The notes under the pieces: generated by a model | Database searches by the model: none | Told to the model about the DNA's origin: nothing | What the model saw: only the letters and a program-made list of their open reading frames with translations | Program-made: the position numbers and the translations under genes | Source: CAZDKK01 sp964603725 | GTDB lineage: Bacteria; Eisenbacteria; RBG-16-71-46; CAIMUX01; WJJG01 | DNA length: 9,282 nucleotides | Reading direction: 5' to 3' | Assembly (NCBI GenBank): GCA_964603725.1 | Contig: CAZRWW010000136.1 | Span: 1 to 9,282 of the forward strand | In this document: piece after piece, positions 1-6,227 of the stretch | How positions within the stretch are numbered: the first letter of the stretch is position 1 | Layout of the letters: each line of letters begins with the position of its first letter

Positions 1-1
1 C

Positions 2-1057
2 GGCACGACCAGCCGGCAGAATCTGCTCTTCCTGCGCTGGCGGCCCCCGCTCGGTCCGCGCGGGTGGCGCTGGCACGTGGGGTGGTCGCTGGATGTCTCG
101 CGCAGCGAGGATGCGGACATCGAGCTCGAGCCTGGAGCGGGCGTGGCCGCCGACTCGATCCTGCGGCTCACGCAACTCAACTACGAGAGGTACGGGCTCC
201 GGCTGGAGCTCCGGGGCTGGGGTCTGCGCGGCTCCTGGCTGGCGTTCGATCTCGGCCGCAAATCCGTGGGCGGCGGCAGCGGCTCCTACTCCGCGGGAGC
301 GCTCTCGGTCAATCACACCTGGCTCCTCGCCCCGGGGTCGCTCGATCTGGATCTCGACCTGCGGCGCCGCCGGTATGACGAGCGCACCGCGGTGCTGGGC
401 TCCTACTGGGAATCGGAGCTGCGCGCGCGCTGGCTGGGCACGGGCAGCGCCGACCGCCTCGACGCGCAGCTTCGCGCGCAGGCCACGCTGCGCGACGAGC
501 AGGCAGCGATCGACGAGGACGACCTGCTCGGGTTCGCCGGCGATCAGGTGATCGTGAGGGCCGAGACGCTGCTGCGCCATCGCCTCGTCGGATCGTCCGA
601 CCGCGCGCGCGCCGGGGGCCGCGGCTGGGAGTGGGAGGCCGGCGCGGGCCCGGTCGCCCAGCTCATCCGCACGCGCACAGGCGCCGCCGACGCGGGGGTG
701 CTCGGTCTGCGCGCCGAGAGCGATCTGCGCGGCGTCAAGACCGGGGCGGCCTGGTGGATCGACGGATCCGTGGAGATCGGCTGGCGCAGGTACCGCCATC
801 AGCGGCTCGAGCAACGCCTGGTCTTCGAGGGTTTCACCCTGTCCCTCGCACAGACCGACTACCGCTACGCCCAGATCTCGGTCATCGGCGGCGGGGAGCT
901 GCCCTGGTCCCTGGCGTGGGAAGGCTACGCCTCGCTGGATCAGGAGTGGCACACGCCGGCGGCCGACGACGCGCGGCTGATCTCGTTCAGTCTGACCTTG
1001 AAGCGCTTGTGGGCCCTGTGGGGGCGCGCTCAGCGGTCCGGGGCGCGGTTGCATTGA
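2..1057 (+). CDS. Hypothetical outer-membrane beta-barrel-like protein, C-terminal part (5' truncated)
   Basis: This reading frame is open from base 2 with no stop upstream, so the gene begins before the window; 351 codons are visible and it ends in TGA at 1055-1057. A GTG at 77 could be called as a start, but coding-like sequence (LLFLRWRPPLG) continues upstream of it, so I treat it as internal. The protein has no recognisable enzyme motif. It shows many short stretches alternating hydrophobic or aromatic with polar residues (for example LRLELRGWGLRGSWLAF, then DLDLDLRRRRY), separated by charged or Gly-rich turns, and ends in a strand-like ISFSLTLKRLW followed by a basic tail. This pattern suits a transmembrane beta-barrel or beta-rich surface protein; a soluble beta-sandwich remains possible. 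The signal peptide, if any, lies outside the window. The next gene has its own promoter overlapping this stop codon, so the two need not share an operon. Confidence 0.7.
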   Translation, partial: GTTSRQNLLFLRWRPPLGPRGWRWHVGWSLDVSRSEDADIELEPGAGVAADSILRLTQLNYERYGLRLELRGWGLRGSWLAFDLGRKSVGGGSGSYSAGALSVNHTWLLAPGSLDLDLDLRRRRYDERTAVLGSYWESELRARWLGTGSADRLDAQLRAQATLRDEQAAIDEDDLLGFAGDQVIVRAETLLRHRLVGSSDRARAGGRGWEWEAGAGPVAQLIRTRTGAADAGVLGLRAESDLRGVKTGAAWWIDGSVEIGWRRYRHQRLEQRLVFEGFTLSLAQTDYRYAQISVIGGGELPWSLAWEGYASLDQEWHTPAADDARLISFSLTLKRLWALWGRAQRSGARLH

Positions 1058-1082
1058 CACACCGGCCGGGGGGCTCTATAGA
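1054..1082 (+). promoter_or_regulatory. Sigma70-type promoter for ybbR (TTGACA-N17-TATAGA)
   Basis: A perfect -35 box TTGACA (1054-1059) is followed after exactly 17 nt by TATAGA (1077-1082), four of six matches to the -10 consensus. The predicted start site is near 1089, giving a leader of about 81 nt before the ATG at 1170. The -35 box overlaps the TGA stop (1055-1057) of the preceding gene. The spacer holds CCGGCCGG (1062-1069), and the -10 lies inside the 10-bp perfect palindrome CTCTATAGAG (1074-1083), which could be an operator. Assigned by sequence match only. Confidence 0.6.
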
Positions 1083-1169
1083 GTTTCCCAGTTGCCACTT
1101 TCCGCGGCGGGCCCCACCACCCTGCGCAGCGCGGGGTGCCGGGCGCGCGGCCCGGGGACCCGGAACACC

Positions 1170-2117
1170 ATGTGGTATTGGTTGCGCCGACATCTGCTGC
1201 ATAACCTGGGGATCAAGCTGATCGCCCTGATCCTGGCCGTCACGCTGTACCTGCACGTCTTCTTCAGCCAGGAGCGGGAGATGATCTTCGACGTGCCTAT
1301 CACCCTGCACGGCGTGCCCGAGTCGCTGATCGGATCGGGCGATCTGCCCAGTAGCGCCCGCGTGCGATTCAGAGGCCTGGGGCTGGCGCTCTCGAAGCTG
1401 CGCACCGATCCGCAGGGGGCGCGCCTGCTCATCGAAGTCGGCGATCTTCACGAGGGGCTGCTGCAGCGCCCGCTCGTCTCGGGCGACGTGCTGCTGCCCG
1501 GTGACGTCGGCGTCCGCGCCATCGAGGTCATCGAACCCAAGGAACTGCTGATCGAGTTCGATCGGATCCTGGTCAAGCGCCTGGCGGTCGTGCCCAACGT
1601 GACCGGCCGGCCCGCGCCGGGCTACGTCACGGCGGGGCGCGTGACCGCGCGGCCCGAATCGGTCACCATCCGCGGACCGCAGCAGCTGGTCGGCTCCTTC
1701 GAGTTCATCCGCACCGAGCCGGTCGAGCTGGCGGGGCTGGAGGGCGTGTCGCAGCGCCGGGTGGCGCTGCGCGTGCCCGCGCGGTGCGAAGCCACTCCGC
1801 CTGAAGTGACGGTGCATCTTGCGGTCGCCAAGGTCGTGGCGCGCACGTTCGCCCAATTGCCGGTCATGGTGCACCGCGCCGGGGATGTGGTGCTCAGACG
1901 TCTTGCGCCGCAAACCGGTTCGGTGGTGGTTTCCGGGCCGGCTACCCTGGTCGACTCCCTGAAGGTCTCGGACCTGCGCCTGTCGATCGACGCCATGGGT
2001 CTGCCCCCAGGTTCCTACACGCTCATGGCCAGCGTGGAGCTCAACCGCGCCTTCGAGGTCGGCGCGGTCTCGATCGAGCCGGTCCAACCGGAGAAGTTCG
2101 TCGTCGAGCTGGAGTAG
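1170..2117 (+). CDS. ybbR: YbbR-domain (CdaR-like) membrane-anchored protein
   Basis: This 315-residue protein has a short basic N-terminus (WLRRHLLHNLGIK), one transmembrane segment at about residues 14-32, and an extracytoplasmic part made of about three divergent YbbR-type repeats (roughly 35-131, 132-221 and 222-315). The repeats show the family pattern of alternating beta-strands with PxxVTIRGP (162-170) and SVVVSGPATLV (251-261), each following a hydrophobic-Pro strand such as LAVVPNVTG. In Firmicutes the YbbR protein CdaR binds and modulates the diadenylate cyclase CdaA, which makes c-di-AMP; here the role is unknown. In many genomes the gene sits between cdaA and glmM, but neither neighbours it here. 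The open frame extends upstream to a TTG at 1092, but the ATG at 1170 starts directly at the expected YbbR N-terminus, so I chose it. GGGGA (1154-1158) may be a weak ribosome binding site. Family assignment is firm; the physiological role is not. Confidence 0.88.
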   Translation: MWYWLRRHLLHNLGIKLIALILAVTLYLHVFFSQEREMIFDVPITLHGVPESLIGSGDLPSSARVRFRGLGLALSKLRTDPQGARLLIEVGDLHEGLLQRPLVSGDVLLPGDVGVRAIEVIEPKELLIEFDRILVKRLAVVPNVTGRPAPGYVTAGRVTARPESVTIRGPQQLVGSFEFIRTEPVELAGLEGVSQRRVALRVPARCEATPPEVTVHLAVAKVVARTFAQLPVMVHRAGDVVLRRLAPQTGSVVVSGPATLVDSLKVSDLRLSIDAMGLPPGSYTLMASVELNRAFEVGAVSIEPVQPEKFVVELE

Positions 2118-2148
2118 CGCCGCGGGCGCTCGAGAACGGAGGTTGCAA

Positions 2149-2379
2149 GTGGCTGCGAAGCAGGGCGATGGGCCCGTGGTGCCGGGGATCGAGTACCCGT
2201 ACTGCCCCATCAGCCGGCAGCTCTGCCGGGCGGGGAAGGTGTGGGTGGATCCCACAACCCAGTCCACGGAAACGTATTGCGCCTTCTGGCATCAGAAGGA
2301 GCTGCGCTGCGTTTTCCGGATGGTCGAGTTCGACATGTTCAACATCGCCCGCGCGCTGGACGAGCTGCGCAACCGCTGA
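2149..2379 (+). CDS. Small four-cysteine hypothetical protein
   Basis: I do not recognise this 76-residue protein. A GTG start at 2149 is preceded by CGGAGG (2137-2142) with a 6-nt spacer, which favours it over the in-frame TTG at 2143 that abuts the same Shine-Dalgarno. The gene begins 31 nt after the ybbR stop, so the two are probably cotranscribed. It contains four cysteines (C19, C26, C44, C54) in the contexts YPYCPISRQLC and TYCAFWHQKELRC, plus His48, which could coordinate zinc or an iron-sulfur cluster. The C-terminal 20 or so residues (FDMFNIARALDELRNR) look like an amphipathic helix. There is no signal peptide or membrane segment, so it should be cytosolic. Metal binding is an inference from cysteine spacing only, and no known domain is claimed. 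Confidence 0.68.
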   Translation: MAAKQGDGPVVPGIEYPYCPISRQLCRAGKVWVDPTTQSTETYCAFWHQKELRCVFRMVEFDMFNIARALDELRNR

Positions 2380-2430
2380 CCGGCGCGCCGGAGAGGGGGG
2401 AAATCGCCCCAAGAACCTTTGCCTTTTGCT
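2380..2430. terminator. Possible weak terminator: 12-bp palindrome and G/C hairpin after the small gene
   Basis: The perfect palindrome CCGGCGCGCCGG (2380-2391) starts at the base after the stop codon. It is followed by a short potential hairpin (GGGG at 2397-2400 against CCCC at 2407-2410) and then a T-rich stretch (CTTTGCCTTTTGCT, 2417-2430). This could end the ybbR transcript before the HU promoter, but no uninterrupted U-tract directly follows a strong stem, so it is weak as an intrinsic terminator. Confidence 0.25.
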
Positions 2431-2431
2431 G

Positions 2432-2460
2432 TTGACTCCCCGCGAGCGTGGTGCTATCTA
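2432..2460 (+). promoter_or_regulatory. Sigma70-type promoter for the HU gene (TTGACT-N17-TATCTA)
   Basis: TTGACT (2432-2437) matches the -35 consensus at five of six positions. It is followed after exactly 17 nt by TATCTA (2455-2460), a moderate -10 element. The predicted start site is near 2467, giving a leader of about 108 nt before the HU start. The 10-bp perfect palindrome AGCAATTGCT (2460-2469) covers the predicted start site and could bind a regulator. The position, in the gap after the small cysteine protein, supports independent expression of HU. Confidence 0.6.
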
Positions 2461-2574
2461 GCAATTGCTTGCGGCAAATCAGGTTGCAGCGACCGGCGGC
2501 CGTTTGCCTGCGGCACCCGGGGGTCGATCGGGTTGCCGGAAAGGTGTGTGCTCATGTCTGCGAAGGAGGGTGGG

Positions 2575-2856
2575 ATGACGAAGGCGGATCTGGTCGACGA
2601 AATCGCGGATCGGACGGGTCTCACCAAGAAGGACGTTGCCGAGACCGTGGACGAGTTCCTGAACGCGGTCGGCCGCGCCTTGGTGCAAGGGAAACATATC
2701 GAGATCCGTGGTTTCGGCACTTTCAAGGTGCGCGTTCGCAAGGCCCGCATGGCCCGGAATCCCAAGAACCCGGACCAGCCCGTTCACGTCCCCGAGCGCC
2801 GGGTGCCGGTCTTCAAGGTTTCCCGCCAGCTCAAGGACAAAGTGGCCAACACGTAG
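2575..2856 (+). CDS. hup: HU/IHF-family histone-like DNA-binding protein
   Basis: This 93-residue protein matches the HU/IHF fold over its full length, including the usual family size. An N-terminal helical dimerisation part (MTKADLVDEIADRTGLTKKD) is followed by the signature IRGFGTFKVR (about 44-53) and the DNA-clasping beta-arm containing R61-N62-P63, whose proline intercalates into DNA in characterised relatives. A C-terminal helix follows (VSRQLKDKV). HU-type proteins bend and compact DNA as dimers. The ATG at 2575 is chosen because AAGGAGG (2563-2569) lies 5 nt upstream and the protein then begins at the normal family N-terminus. The in-frame ATG at 2554 would add MSAKEGG, which is mostly encoded by the Shine-Dalgarno region. 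The sequence does not let me separate HU from IHF subunits or show whether it is a homodimer. Confidence 0.95.
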   Translation: MTKADLVDEIADRTGLTKKDVAETVDEFLNAVGRALVQGKHIEIRGFGTFKVRVRKARMARNPKNPDQPVHVPERRVPVFKVSRQLKDKVANT

Positions 2857-2920
2857 GCATCGTGTGGGCTTGCCCGTTCGGAGCTTCCAGGAGAGGGAAG
2901 ACTCTGCCGGAGAGTGATGG

Positions 2921-2954
2921 GGCCCAGGGAGCCGCGCCAGGCGGCTCCGGGGCC
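2921..2954. other. Strong GC-rich hairpin between HU and the phosphatidyltransferase
   Basis: GGAGCCGC (2928-2935) pairs perfectly with GCGGCTCC (2941-2948) around a 5-nt GCCAG loop. An outer stem GGCCC (2921-2925) with GGGCC (2950-2954) extends it across a small internal loop. It begins 64 nt after the HU stop codon. There is no downstream T-tract, so it is not a classical intrinsic terminator. It may act as a Rho-independent-like pause, an mRNA 3'-end stabiliser for the HU message, or a structure limiting read-through into the next gene. Confidence 0.4.
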
Positions 2955-3013
2955 GGGGCCTCATGTACCGCGGATCTTTGCCTGGGGCGCGGGTGCCTGC
3001 CGCGGTGAGGTCC

Positions 3014-3643
3014 ATGCAGGGTTCGTTCAAGCAGTCGGTGCGTAGGCCGCTGCAGCCGCTGGCGCGCGGGTTGCGCGCGCTCGGGATTCGCCCCAATCAC
3101 GTTACCGTGGCCGGGATCGTGGCGTCACTGCTGGCCGCGTACTTCCTCGCCCGCGGTCGACTCACGGTAGCTCTGCTCTGGTTGCTGATCGGTCTGCTGT
3201 GCGACATGCTGGACGGCGACATCGCCCGACTCGATCCCCGGCGCATCGGCCCGCTCGGCGCCTTCTTCGACTCGTGCGCCGATCGCGTCTCGGAGGCCTT
3301 GGTCTTCGGCGGACTCCTGCTCGGCAAGGCGCATCACGGCGCCGGGCTGGATTGGATCTGGGTGGGCGCCTGGGTGCTCGCGCTCACCGGCAGCTTCATG
3401 GTGAGCTACGCGCGGGCGCGCGCCGAGGGGCTGGGGATCGGCTGCACGGTCGGCTTCGCCGAGCGGCCCGAGCGCATGATCGTGCTGATCGCTCTGCTGG
3501 TGGCCGGCTGGCGCGCATCGATCTGGTTCCTGGCGGCCCTGGCCCTCATGAGCTGGTGGACCGTGGGGCAGCGGGCTCTCCACGTCGCTCGCACGGTGCG
3601 ATCGTCTTCCGGCGCGGCGTGTCGCGAGCGCGTGGCCGGCTGA
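3014..3643 (+). CDS. CDP-alcohol phosphatidyltransferase family protein
   Basis: The protein (209 residues from this start) is an integral membrane enzyme that transfers a phosphatidyl group from a CDP-activated lipid to an alcohol. It carries the complete family signature D-x2-D-G-x2-A-R-x9-G-x3-D-x3-D: D64, D67, G68, A71, R72, G82, D86 and D90, seen as DMLDGDIARLDP and GAFFDSCAD. Several hydrophobic segments follow (about 28-46, 51-63, 92-104, 114-132, 154-166, 168-183). The later motif SYARARAEGLG followed by ERPER resembles phosphatidylinositol-phosphate and phosphatidylglycerophosphate synthase-like members, but the alcohol acceptor cannot be fixed. Start choice is uncertain. ATG 3014 gives the usual family N-terminus and has GAGG (3007-3010) close upstream. 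ATG 2963 would add 17 unremarkable residues and lacks a ribosome binding site; GTG 3005 is a third option. tmk follows after 19 nt, so the two are probably in one transcript. Confidence 0.9.
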   Translation: MQGSFKQSVRRPLQPLARGLRALGIRPNHVTVAGIVASLLAAYFLARGRLTVALLWLLIGLLCDMLDGDIARLDPRRIGPLGAFFDSCADRVSEALVFGGLLLGKAHHGAGLDWIWVGAWVLALTGSFMVSYARARAEGLGIGCTVGFAERPERMIVLIALLVAGWRASIWFLAALALMSWWTVGQRALHVARTVRSSSGAACRERVAG

Positions 3644-3662
3644 CCAAGGAGTCAGGGGGCGC

Positions 3663-4370
3663 GTGGAAGCTCCAGGAGAATTCCCATCTCCCGCCCGGAG
3701 CGGGCGGCCGCCCACCCCCGCCGCGGGCCAGCCGGCGCGGTTCATCGTGTTCGAGGGGATCGAGGGCAGCGGCAAGAGCACGCAGATCGCCCGCCTCTCC
3801 GCGCTGCTCACGCGGATGGGTCGCCCGCACCTGGTGACGCGCGAACCCGGCGGGACGCGGCTGGGCGACGCGTTGCGCGAGCTGCTGCTCAGCCCGGCCA
3901 GCGCGGGGATCGACGGTCTCACTGAGCTCTACCTGCTCGAGGCCTCCCGCCGCATGCACGTTCTCGAGGTCATCCGCCCGGCGCTGGAGCGCGGCACCTC
4001 CGTGCTGTGCGACCGGTTCGGCGATTCCTCCGTCGCCTACCAAGGAGGCGGCCGGCAGCTGGGCGCGGCCATCGTCGAGGACCTCAACCGACAGGCCACC
4101 GGAGGCCTGGAGCCCGACGTGACCATCCTGCTCGACCTGGCCGTGGAGGACGGCCTGGCGCGCGTCGGCCGCCGCGGATTGGGGGAGGACCGCATGGAGC
4201 GCGAGGCGCTCGCCTTCCATGACCGTGTGCGGCGGACGTATCTGGAAATCGCCGCGCGCCGCCCGGAGCGGTACCGAGTGGTGGCGGCCGCCGCCCCGCC
4301 GGAGGCTGTCTTCGCCGAGGTGGCCCGGCATCTGGGCCCGTACTTCTCGGGCCTGCAGGGCTCACGCTAA
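3663..4370 (+). CDS. tmk: Thymidylate kinase (dTMP kinase)
   Basis: Thymidylate kinase phosphorylates dTMP to dTDP with ATP, feeding dTTP synthesis in the cytosol. Visible motifs are the P-loop FEGIEGSGKST (30-40, with G32, G37, K38, S39), the TREPGGT substrate loop (59-65), the DRF motif (D117-R118-F119) followed by S122 and YQG (126-128), and an arginine-containing lid (about R167-R180, GRRGLGEDRMERE). The P-loop without arginine combined with basic lid residues resembles the E. coli-type enzyme. The 235-residue length is slightly above the usual 205-215 because about 26 Pro- and Gly-rich residues precede the first strand RFIVFEG. GTG 3663 is the only sensible start: AAGGAG (3646-3651) lies 11 nt upstream, and no later ATG or GTG precedes the P-loop strand. 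The stop is TAA at 4368-4370. It probably shares a transcript with the phosphatidyltransferase gene upstream. Confidence 0.95.
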   Translation: MEAPGEFPSPARSGRPPTPAAGQPARFIVFEGIEGSGKSTQIARLSALLTRMGRPHLVTREPGGTRLGDALRELLLSPASAGIDGLTELYLLEASRRMHVLEVIRPALERGTSVLCDRFGDSSVAYQGGGRQLGAAIVEDLNRQATGGLEPDVTILLDLAVEDGLARVGRRGLGEDRMEREALAFHDRVRRTYLEIAARRPERYRVVAAAAPPEAVFAEVARHLGPYFSGLQGSR

Positions 4371-4375
4371 CTCAT

Positions 4376-4392
4376 TATCTAAGAGTCAGATA
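4376..4392. promoter_or_regulatory. Inverted repeat TATCT-N7-AGATA upstream of the S41 promoter
   Basis: TATCT (4376-4380) and AGATA (4388-4392) are perfect inverted half-sites separated by 7 nt, in an unusually AT-rich patch just after the tmk stop codon. The centre lies about 48 bp upstream of the predicted S41 start site, a distance compatible with an activator or upstream repressor site. This matters because the promoter lacks a good -35 box. The half-sites are short and chance occurrence is possible. Confidence 0.3.
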
Positions 4393-4416
4393 GGATCTCA
4401 GAACCCTGGGCCGCCA

Positions 4417-4425
4417 TGGTATAAT
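4417..4425 (+). promoter_or_regulatory. Extended -10 promoter for the S41 peptidase (TGG-TATAAT)
   Basis: A perfect -10 hexamer TATAAT (4420-4425) is preceded by TGG (4417-4419), which makes it an extended -10 element. No good -35 is seen: the hexamer 17 nt upstream (4397-4402) is CTCAGA, three of six matches, as expected for extended -10 promoters or activator-dependent ones. The expected start site, seven bases after the last T, is 4432, which is the G of the GTG start codon of the peptidase gene. Confidence 0.55.
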
Positions 4426-4431
4426 GGTCGG

Positions 4432-6177
4432 GTGAGCGCACGAGCATGCAAATCCCCGACGCCCAGGGCGGCTGCTGGCCGGGCCGTGGCTATGTTAATC
4501 ATTCTGGCATCGCCGGTTACACTTGTTTCACCCTGTCTTGCCCAGGCGCCAGGCCCTTCGCCCGCGACCCGCCAGCCGGCTCCGGCGGGCCGCGCGGCCC
4601 TCGAGATTCCTTCCGCCGCCCCGCGGCCGGGTGAGGCCCGGCGGGCGGATCCGGCGCCGGGCGACTCGATCGATCAGGCCCTTCAACTTCTCCGGGAGGT
4701 CTTCGAGGGCATCCACGAGGCCTATGTGGAGCCGGTGTCAGTAGAGGCACTGCTCGACGCGGCGCTCGCGGGTCTCCACGAGCGGCTCGACCCTCACACG
4801 AAGGTGCTCTCGGCGGAGGAGTTCCAGGCCGTGCGTTCCCGCCAGGGAACCTCGGTCGGCGTCGGGATCTCGCTGGCCGCGGACGGCGCGCGCGCCCGCG
4901 TCCGCGCCGTCCATCCCGGTTCGCCCGCCGAGCGCGCCGGACTGGAGCCGGGAGATCTGCTGCTGGCGGTCGACGGCACCCCGGTGCGGGCCGCCGATCT
5001 CGAGGCAGCGGCGGAGCTGCTGCGCGGATCGCTGGGCAGCACGGTGCGCCTCAGCGTGGCGGCCCCAGGCCACGCCGCCCGCGATGTCACCCTGCAGCGC
5101 GAGACCGTGTCGCGCGACGCGCTCGCCGCGCGCCGGCTCGGGGCCGACCGCGTGGGTTACCTGCAGATCCACCGGTTCGCGCGCGGCACGGCCGACCGCG
5201 TCGAGGTGACGGTCGGCGATTGGGTGCTCCAGGAGGTCGAGGGCCTGATCATCGACCTGCGCGAAAATCCCGGCGGCTTCATCGACGAGGCGGCCCGCAC
5301 CGCCGATCTGCTGCTGCCGGTCGGGGCGGACATCGTCCGGACGGTGGGGCGCCTGCCGGAGGAGAACAGCACGCTGGTCTCGCGGCGTGCGCCCATCGCC
5401 GCCCACCTGCCCGTGGTACTGCTGGTGGATTCACTGACGGCCAGCTCGGCCGAGGTCTTCGCCGGCGCCCTGATGGGTCACCCGCGCGTGATGGTGCTGG
5501 GCGAGCCGACGTATGGCAAGCGCACCGTGCAGAGACTCGTCCCGCTGTCGAACGGGGGGGCGCTCAAGGTGACCGCGTCGCTCTACTGCACGCCCTCCGA
5601 TCCCGAGTTCGCCGCGAGCGGCGCCGGGGCGGGCCGAGCGGCCTGCGCCGCGGGCGCCGGGGCGGCGTCCGAGGAACAAGCCCGCGTGGGGAACCTGCAC
5701 ACCCGCGGCCGACGCCTGGAGCCCGACCGGCGTCTGGATTCGCCTGATCCCGCGGACCCGGCGGCGCGACTCATCGCCCTGGGCCTCCTGCAACGATTCG
5801 AAGCCGAGTCGACGCTGACCGCCCAGGACCGCGCCGAGCAGAGCTTCTGGTCCGGCCCGCGCCCGCCCGCCGCAGGGGGCGCCCGCTCGGGGGACTGGAC
5901 GCGAGCCTGTCAGGAAGCGCGCGGATTCGACCGCTGGTGCGCTCGCCTGCGGTCCCGGCTGCGCGAGTGGGGCTGGGGCGACGAGCTGCCGGCCACGCCG
6001 GCGCTGCGCCGCGCCTGGTTCGCCGACTGGGTCGCCGAACGCTGGGGCCCGGAGGCGGGCGACCTGGCCGCCGCGGAGCTCGACCCGTGGATCGTCGCGG
6101 CGGTCGAATCGCTCGAGGCCCTGCGCCCGGAGGCTCCGGCGTCCGCTCGAGCGGCCGCGACGCTCACCATCCCATGA
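4432..6177 (+). CDS. Secreted S41-family C-terminal processing peptidase with PDZ domain (CtpA/Prc-like)
   Basis: The product has 581 residues. A basic N-terminus and a hydrophobic core (AVAMLIILASPVTLVSPCLA) form a Sec signal peptide with likely cleavage after AQA at residue 39. A proline-rich linker leads to an N-terminal helical region (about 80-140) and a PDZ domain (about 142-222, GVGISLA to VTLQRE), followed by the S41 protease fold. The catalytic Ser338 (TASSAEVFAG), Lys363 (GEPTYGKRTVQ) and Gln367 have the spacing seen in Prc and CtpB (Ser to Lys 25, Lys to Gln 4). The DLRENPGG motif (275-282) is also present. After TPSD an Ala/Gly-rich stretch (about 393-413) replaces the usual short TPSG loop, and the roughly 160-residue C-terminal part is Arg- and Trp-rich. 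The family cleaves near protein C-termini in the periplasm. The GTG start is chosen because it gives the full signal peptide. It has no Shine-Dalgarno and coincides with the predicted transcription start; ATG 4492 would leave no n-region. Confidence 0.9.
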   Translation: MSARACKSPTPRAAAGRAVAMLIILASPVTLVSPCLAQAPGPSPATRQPAPAGRAALEIPSAAPRPGEARRADPAPGDSIDQALQLLREVFEGIHEAYVEPVSVEALLDAALAGLHERLDPHTKVLSAEEFQAVRSRQGTSVGVGISLAADGARARVRAVHPGSPAERAGLEPGDLLLAVDGTPVRAADLEAAAELLRGSLGSTVRLSVAAPGHAARDVTLQRETVSRDALAARRLGADRVGYLQIHRFARGTADRVEVTVGDWVLQEVEGLIIDLRENPGGFIDEAARTADLLLPVGADIVRTVGRLPEENSTLVSRRAPIAAHLPVVLLVDSLTASSAEVFAGALMGHPRVMVLGEPTYGKRTVQRLVPLSNGGALKVTASLYCTPSDPEFAASGAGAGRAACAAGAGAASEEQARVGNLHTRGRRLEPDRRLDSPDPADPAARLIALGLLQRFEAESTLTAQDRAEQSFWSGPRPPAAGGARSGDWTRACQEARGFDRWCARLRSRLREWGWGDELPATPALRRAWFADWVAERWGPEAGDLAAAELDPWIVAAVESLEALRPEAPASARAAATLTIP

Positions 6178-6185
6178 GCTGCGGC

Positions 6186-6197
6186 GCCCGCGCGGGC
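6186..6197. other. 12-bp GC palindrome after the S41 gene
   Basis: GCCCGCGCGGGC is a perfect palindrome beginning 9 nt after the peptidase stop codon and about 31 nt before the presumed larB -10 element. It could fold as a short stem in RNA or serve as a protein-binding site. No T-tract follows, so I do not call it an intrinsic terminator. Such palindromes are not rare at this GC content. Confidence 0.25.
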
Positions 6198-6227
6198 AAC
6201 CATCTATCGCGCCAGCGGCGTCCGGCG

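Noticed and set aside
987..2267. Long antisense open frame of 426 codons opposite ybbR
   Set aside because: It is the mirror of a well-supported coding gene in GC-rich DNA, its composition is His/Arg/Gln-heavy without domains, and it spans the ybbR promoter and two genes.
3546..4331. Antisense open frame of 261 codons opposite tmk
   Set aside because: Low-complexity Arg/Gly/Ala product lying over a gene with intact kinase motifs; a GC-bias shadow.
4219..4431. Upstream extension of the S41 peptidase frame into tmk
   Set aside because: It would overlap the tmk C-terminus, reads as Arg/Pro shadow sequence and places the signal peptide internally.
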